DNA of 64,000 bases from Lachnospiraceae bacterium (GTDB taxonomy: Bacteria > Bacillota > Clostridia > Lachnospirales > Lachnospiraceae). Positions 1-9,072 of this stretch are shown here, piece after piece. Position 1 is the first letter of the stretch. The number at the start of each line of letters is the position of its first letter. The translations under genes were made by a program, and so were the position numbers. The stretch spans positions 1-64,000 of the forward strand of contig JAAVHZ010000051.1 in NCBI GenBank assembly GCA_014799465.1, read 5' to 3'. The notes beneath the pieces were generated by a model that did not search any database, was not told the origin of the DNA, and worked only from the letters and a program-made list of their open reading frames with translations.

Positions 1-39
1 ATCTTCAATGTATTCCATCCAGTTCAGCAGTTCTTCCAT
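1..39 (-). CDS. N-terminal fragment of an unidentified protein
   Basis: An ATG at 39 (reading leftward) opens a frame MEELLNWMEYIED that runs off the window edge. A purine-rich AAAGGATGG stretch lies about 7 bases upstream, a reasonable ribosome site. Only 13 residues are visible, so no family can be named. It is transcribed away from the neighbouring tRNA gene. Confidence 0.5.
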   Translation of the reverse strand, partial: MEELLNWMEYIED

Positions 40-137
40 TATTATTCCATCCTTTTTCTTTTTATTTTAACAGAAAAAAATGGATTGTTCATAATTTATT
101 TACTCATGCGTTTGTCGTGCATTTTACACAAAAATGA

Positions 138-166
138 TTGACAAATTGCACATCATTATTTATAAT
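138..166 (+). promoter_or_regulatory. Consensus sigma-A promoter of tRNA-Pro
   Basis: TTGACA at 138-143 and TATAAT at 161-166 are separated by exactly 17 bases. The -10 box ends 13 bases before the tRNA, so transcription should begin almost at the mature 5' end. A perfect consensus promoter fits a stable RNA gene. Confidence 0.9.
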
Positions 167-179
167 TATTTATTGCAGA

Positions 180-253
180 CGGGGTGTAGCACAGCTTGGT
201 AGTGCGCATCGTTCGGGACGATGAGGTCGCAGGTTCGAATCCTGTCACCCCGA
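180..253 (+). tRNA. tRNA-Pro (anticodon CGG)
   Basis: The 7-bp acceptor stem CGGGGTG (180-186) pairs with CACCCCG (246-252), with discriminator A253. The D arm (AGC..GCTTGGTAGTGC), the anticodon stem CATCG/CGATG with loop TTCGGGA, and the T arm with GTTCGAATC are all present. Loop positions 34-36 read CGG, which decodes the proline codon CCG. The 3' CCA is not encoded and must be added by nucleotidyltransferase. The sequence closely matches the usual bacterial tRNA-Pro pattern. Confidence 0.95.
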
Positions 254-272
254 CTATAAGTTTTCTATAAGA

Positions 273-322
273 GTATCCTCACAATATCTGTTTAAAACAT
301 TATATTGTGAGGATGCTTTTTT
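273..322 (+). terminator. Intrinsic terminator of the tRNA-Pro transcript
   Basis: Arms at 273-287 and 302-316 form a long stem (TCCTCACAATAT with ATATTGTGAGGA at its core), followed directly by six T residues at 317-322. It lies 20 bases after the tRNA. Confidence 0.9.
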
Positions 323-454
323 CTTAATTTGTTCATAAATAAATGTCTGAATTGTAGGAATATCAATATTGAAACTCCAATTTGTTTGTGCTAATATTTT
401 TATATAAATGACTGGTATTTATACGTATTTTACATTAAACAGGAGGTATTTGAA

Positions 455-913
455 ATGATAATGGGAATAAATTATAATAACGAAAGATTAAATCCTTATT
501 CACAAACAGAAAAAGATTTTAATGAAAATGACATAACCCTAAAAGCTAAAAAACGTCAGGGAACGGAGAAATGTGAGACCTGTGAGAACAGAAAGTATCA
601 GGATGGTTCTGATGAGATGGTTTCATTTAAAAGTGCCGCACACATAGACCCTGACAACGCCGGCTCCGCAGTCAGGGCACATGAGCAGGAACATGTATCT
701 AATGCATATAAGAAAGCATCCTCTAAAGATGGGGAGGTTATTCAGGCTTCCGTATCAATACATACAGCCATTTGTCCTGAATGCGGCAGGGTATATGTGT
801 CCGGCGGTACTACCACTACACAAATTAAATACAATTCTGATATGTATGCAAAAAACTCAAAAGAATCCGATAAAACAGTGATTCCCGGTAAAAATGTAGA
901 TTTAGCAATATAG
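455..913 (+). CDS. SprA-like putative metalloprotease (CJM1_0395-type)
   Basis: This 152-residue protein carries the motif HEQEHV near residue 76, which matches the HExxH zinc-protease signature. It also has two CxxC pairs (CETCE near residue 47, CPECG near 108) that could bind metal. The arrangement of Cys pair, HEQEH and the downstream Thr-rich segment resembles the SprA-related putative metalloproteases of flagellated bacteria. No signal peptide is visible, so it is probably cytoplasmic. AGGAGGT at 441-447 sits 7 bases before the ATG at 455 and decides the start over the ATG at 461. It stands alone and its 3' end nearly touches the convergent gene ending at 917. Activity is inferred from the motif only. 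Confidence 0.65.
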   Translation: MIMGINYNNERLNPYSQTEKDFNENDITLKAKKRQGTEKCETCENRKYQDGSDEMVSFKSAAHIDPDNAGSAVRAHEQEHVSNAYKKASSKDGEVIQASVSIHTAICPECGRVYVSGGTTTTQIKYNSDMYAKNSKESDKTVIPGKNVDLAI

Positions 914-916
914 TAA

Positions 917-2899
917 TTACTTAATTTTAACTGTTATCTTTTTGCTTCCCTGTCCACATTTAAGCTTGAATGTACACGTACCTTTTTTTAAACCTTTTAC
1001 CGATAAAGTATTGTTCTTCAGAGAAATCTTTGCCATTTTACTGATGTTCTTTCCTACTTCAGTTTTCACTTTTGAACCTTTGGGATTTACACTTACACGG
1101 TAATATACAGTACTTCCCTTTTTAAGAGTAATGGTTTTAATGCTCTCTGAGCCATCTGCCACTACTATATCCGGATTCTTAACTGTAACCTGTACCGTCT
1201 TTTTATATTTTCCAACTTTAGCAGTAATAACAGCTTTTCCTTTTTTAACAGCAGTAATCTTTCCATTTTTTACTGTTGCTACAGATTTATTTGATGTTGT
1301 CCATTTTACTGTACCTTTAATATCTGTAAGTACCGCTTTAATTGTAGCAGACTTCTTTATATTACCTGTATATAATGTTACATTGTACTTGCTTAACTCT
1401 AATGGTTCTGTTTTTTTAAGAAGGGTAATGTTAGCCCCATAACTTTTAGCTTCGTCTTCCATGAACATTTGGTACAAATTCTCATCATATACATATACCT
1501 GAACTGTGTTCCCAGAGAAACCAAATACAAAATATCCCAGATTAGTAACTTTCATGGATTCAATCCATACTTTTTTCAGATTTATGCATCCGTCAAAGGC
1601 GAAATTTTCTATTTCTGTTACAGATTCCGGTATGATAATCTCTTCTAAACTGTAACATTCCTCAAATGCACCATAAGGAATATTAGTCAGATTTCTTGAC
1701 AAATGTATTTCCATAAGGGATTGGCAGCCGTAAAATGCACTTTGTCCCATTTCTGTTACACTATCCGGAAATGTAACTTTTGTTATATTCAAACAATAAT
1801 AAAATGCCTCTTCTTCTATGCTGACTACACCTTCCTGCAGACTAATTTCACCTGCCACATCAGGTAAACATTTTATCAATAATTTACCCTTTTCCCCATA
1901 CAGTATCCCATCCGCAAAACTAATACTTTCATTTCCTTCTTCTACAACAAATTCACGAATTCCGGAATTTGTAAATGCTTTGGCAGAAACTGATACTAAT
2001 TTTGACGGTATGACCAATCTGTTTAATAACATACAGCCATCAAATACTCTGGTACCAAGAGACGTAATATTTGCTGACAGATGTATATCCGTTAAGGAAC
2101 TGCAACCGTAAAATGCACTTTCTCCAACCGAATTAACTGTATCAGGCATTGAAACATTCTCTATTTTACTGCATCCACTAAAAGCCCATTCAGATATAAC
2201 TTCTACATTCTCCGGAATATTTATACTGCCTTTTTTTCCATTAGGGCATCCAAGCAATATTGTTCCATCTTTATTATACAGTATATCATCTTCCGCATGT
2301 AGCACAGGATTCTTATCCGATACCTGAATCTTTTCTAAATCTTCACAAGTCCACCGAATTGCCCACGGCAGCATTTCGACATCATTAAAACTCTCCGGAA
2401 TATAAAGTTCTGTCATTTGGGGTGAAAAGGCTCTCCCATCCACAGTTACCGTTCCCTCTCTCATCTCAAATCTTCCTGTTCTTCCGACAGGACACTGAAC
2501 CAGCTTTGTTCCGTCTTTACTATATAATATACCATCTATTGATTGGTATGTTTCATTTCTTTCATCAACAAAAATGTCTGTCAATGCCGTAAAACCACGA
2601 ACACTAAATTCTGCTACACCTGCAGGTATGGTAATTGATTTTGTAGTAGTATTATCTTCTCCTTCATCATCTGAATACCACATTTCTACACTTGTTACAG
2701 GATAACCTTCCAACTCTTCCGGTATAACAAGATTCTCTTCGCTTCCGTAATAAGCATCTATGCTTACATAAAGTGTTTCTCCCTCACCATATACATAATA
2801 GTAAAAGCCATTATACTCCCTACCATAAACTGTTCCACTTTGGATTCCTGATATTATACATAATAGTAATACCAGAATTCCTGCTTTAAAATATTTCAT
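917..2899 (-). CDS. BspA-like leucine-rich repeat surface protein with Ig-like domain
   Basis: Residues 1-26 form a signal peptide (basic MKYFK, long hydrophobic core, cleavage near VYG-RE). Residues about 40-490 hold many LRR_5 (BspA/TpLRR) units, recognisable by repeats such as ITIPAGV, AFSGCSKIENVSMPDTV and AFYGCSSLTDIHLS. Residues about 503-576 form a Big_2 immunoglobulin-like domain (VKWTTSNKSVATV..GKITAVKKGKAVITA). A final basic beta-rich region of about 84 residues follows, with no LPXTG motif. Proteins of this type are secreted and often bind host or surface ligands. It is the last gene of a long minus-strand run, 17 bases after the gene ending at 2917. The ligand cannot be predicted. 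Confidence 0.85.
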   Translation of the reverse strand: MKYFKAGILVLLLCIISGIQSGTVYGREYNGFYYYVYGEGETLYVSIDAYYGSEENLVIPEELEGYPVTSVEMWYSDDEGEDNTTTKSITIPAGVAEFSVRGFTALTDIFVDERNETYQSIDGILYSKDGTKLVQCPVGRTGRFEMREGTVTVDGRAFSPQMTELYIPESFNDVEMLPWAIRWTCEDLEKIQVSDKNPVLHAEDDILYNKDGTILLGCPNGKKGSINIPENVEVISEWAFSGCSKIENVSMPDTVNSVGESAFYGCSSLTDIHLSANITSLGTRVFDGCMLLNRLVIPSKLVSVSAKAFTNSGIREFVVEEGNESISFADGILYGEKGKLLIKCLPDVAGEISLQEGVVSIEEEAFYYCLNITKVTFPDSVTEMGQSAFYGCQSLMEIHLSRNLTNIPYGAFEECYSLEEIIIPESVTEIENFAFDGCINLKKVWIESMKVTNLGYFVFGFSGNTVQVYVYDENLYQMFMEDEAKSYGANITLLKKTEPLELSKYNVTLYTGNIKKSATIKAVLTDIKGTVKWTTSNKSVATVKNGKITAVKKGKAVITAKVGKYKKTVQVTVKNPDIVVADGSESIKTITLKKGSTVYYRVSVNPKGSKVKTEVGKNISKMAKISLKNNTLSVKGLKKGTCTFKLKCGQGSKKITVKIK

Positions 2900-2916
2900 C
2901 GTCTTCTCCTCCTTTG

Positions 2917-5466
2917 TTATTTTTTTACAGAATATATAGCTGCAAACCTGTTTCCATACTGTTCGAACTGTGCTGCCGTTTCTTCAAGCCCCTGCCTGTA
3001 AGTCTGACCCGTACCCGGGTTCAAAAGTACTGCATTATAAAAATCATAACCCACTATCAATACACAATTTACATTTTCAAGCATACCAAGTACCGGATAA
3101 CCGTTATCCACATAGTAAAGCATCTCATCAAGGCTGCACCCTGCCAAATCAATAGCCCTCTGATTATTCATATGAGAATTCATCACATCTATTGTTGACC
3201 TTCCCTGTGCAAGCTCTTCTGCTGCGTTCGCCTCTATACCACATGACTTAAGCATGCCATTTACACAAGCACTTACATATCCGGCTACATCTCCTGAAGG
3301 GGTCAGTGAAACATTTGTAAGAGTCTTCTCTTTACTGCGTGAACGTCTTGCCCATACATATTCTATATTATCATCTACTACCACACCATTAACTTCATTT
3401 GCCTTCAATACTGCATCTGCTGCATTATCATATATCGCAGGAACTCTTCCTTTTCCATATACATAATATCTTTCCTTTGAAGATATAAGTTCACGAAGGC
3501 TCAGTGTATTTGTATCATCAAATTTAATTTCTTTAGGATATTTTACATCTAGTTTATCAGAAGTAGTTACTTTCTTTGTAAAATTAATTACCAGTTCCTT
3601 TTGTTTCAAGTCAGTATTTATAGTGGTCATAACTGCAGTATCTTCGTCTTCTTCCTCATTTCCAAATATTTGATAATCTGAAACATTCTGGAAAACAGTT
3701 CCACTGACATCATACTGTACCCTTTTAAGATTAATCATATTTTCCTTAACCTGTGATGATGTAAAATAGTAACCTTCCTGACTGAATGCTTTTTGCTCCT
3801 CACCATCCATATTTACAATTTTTATAATATGCATCGGAACTGTAGTTATACCATTCTGGTCTGTTACAATCCTGCCAGTCTCTGCTATTCCATATACAAC
3901 ATCTTCTCCCAGAAAACCTGATATCTTTATCTTCATACCGGCATCTGCATTAATTGTAAATTCTTGATTTGTTTTAAGGTTCATCACAACTATTGAATCA
4001 CTTCCCGCATATGACATATCTTTTTCCCATGCCACAACAGTACTGTCATCATTTATTGCATAACATCCGTCCTTAAGGTTAGATATTATTTGAACATATT
4101 CATTACCCGTCAAATCTATGGAATATATACAGTCATTTAACATAATATACATAACACCGGCATCATTTACATACATGAGTTTACCTATGGTTTCTTTTAA
4201 TATCTGGAAACTACGTGTAAATGGTATAAATACACTTTCCTCTACAAGATTTGTTTCCTTAGTATATTTATACAATGCAATACCCACATCACCTTCATGC
4301 TCACCTCTGTTCATATATCCATAAACCATAAATTCCATATTTCCATTCTTATTCAAACTGACAATCTTCATTTCATGTTCTTTATTGGTATTTCTCATAT
4401 CACTGTCATTTGTAACACTGCTATATGAAAATATGGATGTCACCTGATTAAGTTTAGTATCCATCAGCCACAGGCTCTGCTCCTTGACAAAGGCAACATA
4501 TGTCCCTGTTTCATCTGCTGCATAATCCGTATTTAATTCTGAATCTATACCAAGATTAATCCTGCTTGATGTGATGCTTTGACCCATTGCATCAAATATC
4601 TGCTCCATTATTCTTTCATAATCAAGAAGATATATGTCAGTACTTGTCCATTTAACCCTGAAAAACTCAGTAACATTATAATATTGCTCTGTACCATAGC
4701 TATTAAGTGCCTTGACCCTGTAGTTCAGCTCATAGCTGCCTACATCACCCAATAACTCTTTATATGTTATTTCCGGCTGCGTTACTCTCTCTGGTGAAAG
4801 GTTTCCCCATGTAAGCTGATTAAAGCTGGAATATATAGTAACCCTGCCAAGATTAGAATTCTCTTCGGTTGCATTCGGTTCAATATATGATACCAGTTCC
4901 TCTGCCTTTGTTTTATCAAATGTTGCTTCACTGAAATAACGTACAAATTTATCCTGTTCAGCAAAATGAGGTTCAGTTATAATTGATACTCTGGTATAGT
5001 AATATATATTATCATATCTGTCGGTATTTACTTTTATGACAAGCAGATATTCTTCATCAGAAGCTATTGTATTATCAAGCAAAACCTGCATTTCCGTCGT
5101 ATCCGGAGATGAGTTAAAATCTTTTATCTCTGATTTCTGGTACACCTTTTCTGCATTCATGCTCATAACTTCATATTCTGCACCGATTATCATATTTTCG
5201 CAGTTATTTATTGTTATATTTACCTTTCGGTCTGAAGACACCGGTGTTATTGAATCACGCATATATTTGGCTTCCATGCTCATAGTGTAGCCCCTGAGTG
5301 TATTTATATATGACTCTCCCTGCTTAATACTCATAATAGGAAGTGTAGCCTTGCCCATGGTTACAGGCTCATTTTCAATTTCATTGTTTGACTTAAAGAA
5401 TAATAGCACCATAGCGGCTATAAACACCAGGCTTAATATGATAATCTTATTTATAACTCTCTTCAT
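2917..5466 (-). CDS. Membrane-anchored protein with C-terminal degenerate C39-like peptidase domain
   Basis: An 849-residue protein with one N-terminal membrane anchor (residues about 7-24) and the bulk outside. Residues about 300-600 contain repeated WLMDTKLNQ, YSIDLTGNEYVQI and VVMNLKTNQ units that look like beta-propeller blades. Residues about 725-849 resemble the C39-like (Peptidase_C39_2/YvpB) fold: ACVNGMLKSCG at 733-743, GYPV, then VLIVGYD. In active members a His precedes VLxVGYD and an Asp occurs in NDP. Here the corresponding residues read as Asn800 and Asn816, while Cys734 could be the nucleophile. The domain may therefore be a binding module. The gene follows the debranching enzyme by 8 bases, with its ribosome site GGAGG inside that gene's last codons. 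Confidence 0.6.
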   Translation of the reverse strand: MKRVINKIIILSLVFIAAMVLLFFKSNNEIENEPVTMGKATLPIMSIKQGESYINTLRGYTMSMEAKYMRDSITPVSSDRKVNITINNCENMIIGAEYEVMSMNAEKVYQKSEIKDFNSSPDTTEMQVLLDNTIASDEEYLLVIKVNTDRYDNIYYYTRVSIITEPHFAEQDKFVRYFSEATFDKTKAEELVSYIEPNATEENSNLGRVTIYSSFNQLTWGNLSPERVTQPEITYKELLGDVGSYELNYRVKALNSYGTEQYYNVTEFFRVKWTSTDIYLLDYERIMEQIFDAMGQSITSSRINLGIDSELNTDYAADETGTYVAFVKEQSLWLMDTKLNQVTSIFSYSSVTNDSDMRNTNKEHEMKIVSLNKNGNMEFMVYGYMNRGEHEGDVGIALYKYTKETNLVEESVFIPFTRSFQILKETIGKLMYVNDAGVMYIMLNDCIYSIDLTGNEYVQIISNLKDGCYAINDDSTVVAWEKDMSYAGSDSIVVMNLKTNQEFTINADAGMKIKISGFLGEDVVYGIAETGRIVTDQNGITTVPMHIIKIVNMDGEEQKAFSQEGYYFTSSQVKENMINLKRVQYDVSGTVFQNVSDYQIFGNEEEDEDTAVMTTINTDLKQKELVINFTKKVTTSDKLDVKYPKEIKFDDTNTLSLRELISSKERYYVYGKGRVPAIYDNAADAVLKANEVNGVVVDDNIEYVWARRSRSKEKTLTNVSLTPSGDVAGYVSACVNGMLKSCGIEANAAEELAQGRSTIDVMNSHMNNQRAIDLAGCSLDEMLYYVDNGYPVLGMLENVNCVLIVGYDFYNAVLLNPGTGQTYRQGLEETAAQFEQYGNRFAAIYSVKK

Positions 5467-5474
5467 CTATATAA

Positions 5475-7466
5475 TTAATCCTCCATGTTCTTCATAGGAA
5501 TCAGATAATTTTCAACATAAGCACGCAGTATCTCACCAACGCTCCATGCCTGTGCATAACATCCTCTGGATATAACAGGCTCATTTCCATCAAATATCTC
5601 TGCAATAGAACCGATACACCCATCCATAAGATGGTCTTTTAACGGCTCTATAAGCTTACCTGTATATTCTATACTTTTCCTTGAACTTCCATTTACTTTC
5701 GCATATGCAGTAATCAGTGCTCCCAAAGGAAATGCCCATACGGTTCCCTGATGGTATGCTGCATCCCTGTCATGAAGTCTGCCCTTGTATTCGCCTTTAT
5801 ATTCAGCATCATCAGCAGACAGACTTCTTAATCCGTAACTTGCATACAGTTTACTTATAACTGTTTCAACCACCTTTTTTTCTTTTTCACTGTCAAGCAT
5901 TGTATATGGAAGCGATACCGCCCATATCTGGTTAGGACGTATCTTGTCATCATTTCCCGAAACATCTGCCACATCATAAAGGCACTGTTTATCTTCATTC
6001 CAGAATTTTTTCCTGAATGATTCTTTTGATTTCTCCGCAAGTTCTCCATACTCTGTTCCTGATTCACCGAATCTTTCTGACAGCTCTTCCATAACCTTTA
6101 GTGCATTATACCAAAGTGCATTTATTTCAACAGGTTTGCCATGACGCGGCGTAACCACCCATTCTCCTACACGCACATCCATCCATGTGACTTGGTCATA
6201 GCCACTTCCTGCGTGTATGAGTCCATCCTCATCCATGTATATTGAAAAATCCGTTCCGTCTCTATAACTGCTTATTATCTCTTTTAACTTCGGATATATT
6301 TCAGTACGGATAAATTCATAATCACTTTCACCACCTGTATATTCAAGATACTTATATACTGAATAAAAGTACCAGAGAGATGCATCCACCGTATTATATA
6401 AGGGTTCAATGCCCTCATCCGGAAACATATTTGGCACTAAACCATTTTTAACATATTTTGCAAATGTCTGTAGTATTCCTCTGGCATCTTCAAACCGTTT
6501 CGTCACAAGAGTAAGTCCCTGAAGTGCTATCATGGTATCCCTGCCCCAGTCAGTAAACCACGGAAGTCCTGCAAGTACAGTCTTAAAACCTGTAGATTCC
6601 CTTTTTACGATAAACTGGTCTGCCGCCTGTACCAGCATCTGTACAAACTCATCCTCATATCCTGCATTCTGCTTTAATAATTTTACTCTTTCCCTCTCTT
6701 TTCTTATATTTTCAAATGCATCCATACAGTATTCATTTTCAAGAGAGCAGATAAACGATATCCTCTTTATTTCATACGGCTTTACCTTCACTGTAATGTC
6801 ATATGGCTTAAAATGATTGTCTATAGCAGTGTTCCCTGTATTTATTTCAGTCTGATACTCCATCTCTTCATCATACTTTTCTGTCCTTTGACGGATTTCA
6901 CCTTCTGAAAAGCAGAATTTTACAGGATATTCCTTATGTCCTTCATGTACAAGTGTAATTACGTTTCCATCAGTGAAAGTCTCAAATTTTAAATCAGCTT
7001 TTTCACTCTTTTCCCCATGTTCCCTAAAATTAAAAAGCGGGGTAAATGTTATCTCTGAAGGTTTTGAGCCATTTACTATCTCATATCCTATTGTTATTGT
7101 ATTTTTTTCTCTTTCAAACGCCGGAGTCTTTGTTATAAACATTTCTTCTATCTGATAGCGATATTGTGGAAGTTCATCATAAATAAATGTCTGCAGGTGC
7201 TTCTGACCCTCCTCATATCCTGACGGTCTCTGCGTAGCGGACAATGAATATACATTTTCTCCGATTGATACAGTCTCATCTATTTTGGAAAGTATCATAA
7301 ATCTTTGAACCGGTGCATGCAGGCTTGCAATAAGCAGCCCATGATGCTTTCTTGTATTAGCCCCGATAATCGAACTTCCGCAATAACCTCCTGCACCATT
7401 TGTTATAACCCATTCTCTCTCTATCCCGCCTGCAAATGTCTTCCAATATCCTTTTCCGAATCTCAT
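5475..7466 (-). CDS. Glycogen debranching enzyme (archaeal type, amylo-alpha-1,6-glucosidase family)
   Basis: This 663-residue enzyme shows the N-terminal GDE_N domain (residues about 15-235, ITNGAGGYCGSS and NTRKHHGLLIAS) and the C-terminal alpha/alpha-barrel GDE_C domain (about 275-655). The barrel carries WFTDWGRDTMIALQG, MDVRVGEWVVTPR and HQGTVWAFPLGAL, typical of GH133-type debranching enzymes. It should cleave alpha-1,6 branch points of glycogen or related glucans in the cytoplasm. The ATG overlaps the TGA of the upstream gene by four bases (ATGA), indicating translational coupling. Its place among secreted-protein genes downstream of the pan operon gives no extra clue to its role. Confidence 0.9.
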   Translation of the reverse strand: MRFGKGYWKTFAGGIEREWVITNGAGGYCGSSIIGANTRKHHGLLIASLHAPVQRFMILSKIDETVSIGENVYSLSATQRPSGYEEGQKHLQTFIYDELPQYRYQIEEMFITKTPAFEREKNTITIGYEIVNGSKPSEITFTPLFNFREHGEKSEKADLKFETFTDGNVITLVHEGHKEYPVKFCFSEGEIRQRTEKYDEEMEYQTEINTGNTAIDNHFKPYDITVKVKPYEIKRISFICSLENEYCMDAFENIRKERERVKLLKQNAGYEDEFVQMLVQAADQFIVKRESTGFKTVLAGLPWFTDWGRDTMIALQGLTLVTKRFEDARGILQTFAKYVKNGLVPNMFPDEGIEPLYNTVDASLWYFYSVYKYLEYTGGESDYEFIRTEIYPKLKEIISSYRDGTDFSIYMDEDGLIHAGSGYDQVTWMDVRVGEWVVTPRHGKPVEINALWYNALKVMEELSERFGESGTEYGELAEKSKESFRKKFWNEDKQCLYDVADVSGNDDKIRPNQIWAVSLPYTMLDSEKEKKVVETVISKLYASYGLRSLSADDAEYKGEYKGRLHDRDAAYHQGTVWAFPLGALITAYAKVNGSSRKSIEYTGKLIEPLKDHLMDGCIGSIAEIFDGNEPVISRGCYAQAWSVGEILRAYVENYLIPMKNMED

Positions 7467-9010
7467 TTTTTCCTCCGATTTGTCTGTATGATTTTAAATG
7501 TAAATGTATTGCTGTTTTTCTGACCATTCATACGCAATCTGTTTCCTTCTGATAACTTATCCAGCTTTAACATAATCACTTCATCTGATGTCTTATTTCT
7601 GAATACATATGCTCCTTCCCTGCCATATATTCTCCAATGCCACGCAGCACTGTTCTTAAGCTTTCCAAATCTGACATAGCTTCCATATCCATCAGAAGCT
7701 TTCTTAACATATAATGCTTTCTTAAGATTTACCGACTCTATTGTATAATATCCATCATCCTGCTTTACAAATCTGAACATCTGCTTATTATTCCCTTTAT
7801 ACTTGCTGACAAACGGATAATTTCCTGATGAAGTTATGTATCTTCCCGATTTCTTATTACATATATAAGCATAAAAATCATCCTCAAGTCCCGATGCCAC
7901 GCCTACTTCCACAGTAGGTACCACCGCACCGACAACATTCCCTGCAGCGTCATATGCATATATGTGTGTATTATATATCCCATATTCACCATTATGCTCT
8001 TTTCTGTTTACCTTAAATGTTACCGTATCACCATTTATGGTTCCTGAACAATTCGGATTTTCAGCCCAGTCAGAGACCAAATCATCCTGTCCGTCAAATG
8101 AAGTCCATGTAGGAAACTGCACTCTTGCTACTCCCACATTATCCTTTACCTTACAAGTGATTTTATATCCGTTCCCCGTTACTCTGCTTACTTTTACGTT
8201 TGACAATACCGGAGGCTCTTTATCAGCAGCAGAAATTTTTCCCCATATATAACATGCATTTGATAAAAGAATCCACCCATTCTTACCATTATACATAGTC
8301 TTTCCCCATGCCTTGCCTGATACCATTTTCTTTTGGGTTATATTAAGTATTGTGTTATAAGGAATAGTTGTACGTATACCGGAAGTCTCTGAATATGATT
8401 TTCTTAAATTTATGCCTCCTGTGGCTGATATCTGCCATACCTGATGGTCTTTGGGCTCTGATGCTTTTTTAACTGGGGCAACATCTTTTCCGTTAATGAC
8501 CAGCCTGTAAAAATATGCACTTCCTATATCAATCTTTCTGTTGACTTTAGTATAAACTACCCCGCCGGATGTCCATTTCCAGTTCTGTTCTATTAATGTT
8601 ACTTCATTCCCATTTACTGATTTTACAATAGCAACATGACTATACGCAGTATTCTGCATTATATCTCCCGGCTGTGGAACAGACACCTGTCTTAATGACA
8701 CATTTTTGCCTTCACCGGATACAACAGGAGGTCCTGCATAAGTATTTACCCGTGATACCATTACATTATACAATGCTGCATAAAATCTTTTTACATATGC
8801 CGCACAGCAATAATTGCCCGTATTACTGCTGCCAAGAATATAATACGATTTCACATTACAGAATTTATCAACCGACTGTCCGTCTTTAGTTATTGTAATA
8901 GTCTGAGTATCATCCGCACCATACACCTGCCTGCAATTCAACACCAATACAATACACAAAATCATAAATACAAATTCTACTTTTTTAATTAAACTTCTTC
9001 TGTAATCCAT
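7463..9010 (-). CDS. Secreted CHAP/NlpC-like cysteine peptidase with SH3, Bsp-like and ricin-type modules
   Basis: I place the start at the ATG at 9010, because AGAGG lies 5 bases upstream and it gives a compact signal peptide (MDYRRSLIKK then hydrophobic FVFMILCIVLVLN, cleavage near VYG-AD). An alternative GTG at 9061 lacks a ribosome site. The order of modules is: a cysteine-peptidase domain (NYCCAAYVKRFY as the Cys region, SHVAIVKSV as the His, EQN), a bacterial SH3-like segment (INLRKSYSETSGI..GWILL), a GBS Bsp-like repeat (NVKVSRVTGNGYKITCKVKDN), and a ricin-like beta-trefoil (GRYIT, ALYVKKASDG). The whole resembles a secreted cell-wall amidase or endopeptidase with binding modules. It follows coaBC by 62 bases and overlaps the next gene by four bases. 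Confidence 0.75.
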   Translation of the reverse strand: MDYRRSLIKKVEFVFMILCIVLVLNCRQVYGADDTQTITITKDGQSVDKFCNVKSYYILGSSNTGNYCCAAYVKRFYAALYNVMVSRVNTYAGPPVVSGEGKNVSLRQVSVPQPGDIMQNTAYSHVAIVKSVNGNEVTLIEQNWKWTSGGVVYTKVNRKIDIGSAYFYRLVINGKDVAPVKKASEPKDHQVWQISATGGINLRKSYSETSGIRTTIPYNTILNITQKKMVSGKAWGKTMYNGKNGWILLSNACYIWGKISAADKEPPVLSNVKVSRVTGNGYKITCKVKDNVGVARVQFPTWTSFDGQDDLVSDWAENPNCSGTINGDTVTFKVNRKEHNGEYGIYNTHIYAYDAAGNVVGAVVPTVEVGVASGLEDDFYAYICNKKSGRYITSSGNYPFVSKYKGNNKQMFRFVKQDDGYYTIESVNLKKALYVKKASDGYGSYVRFGKLKNSAAWHWRIYGREGAYVFRNKTSDEVIMLKLDKLSEGNRLRMNGQKNSNTFTFKIIQTNRRKK

Positions 9011-9072
9011 TAAATCCTCTTTTTCCGTATTCCACAATAATACTATAACTTTTCTTCTCACATTAGTATACT

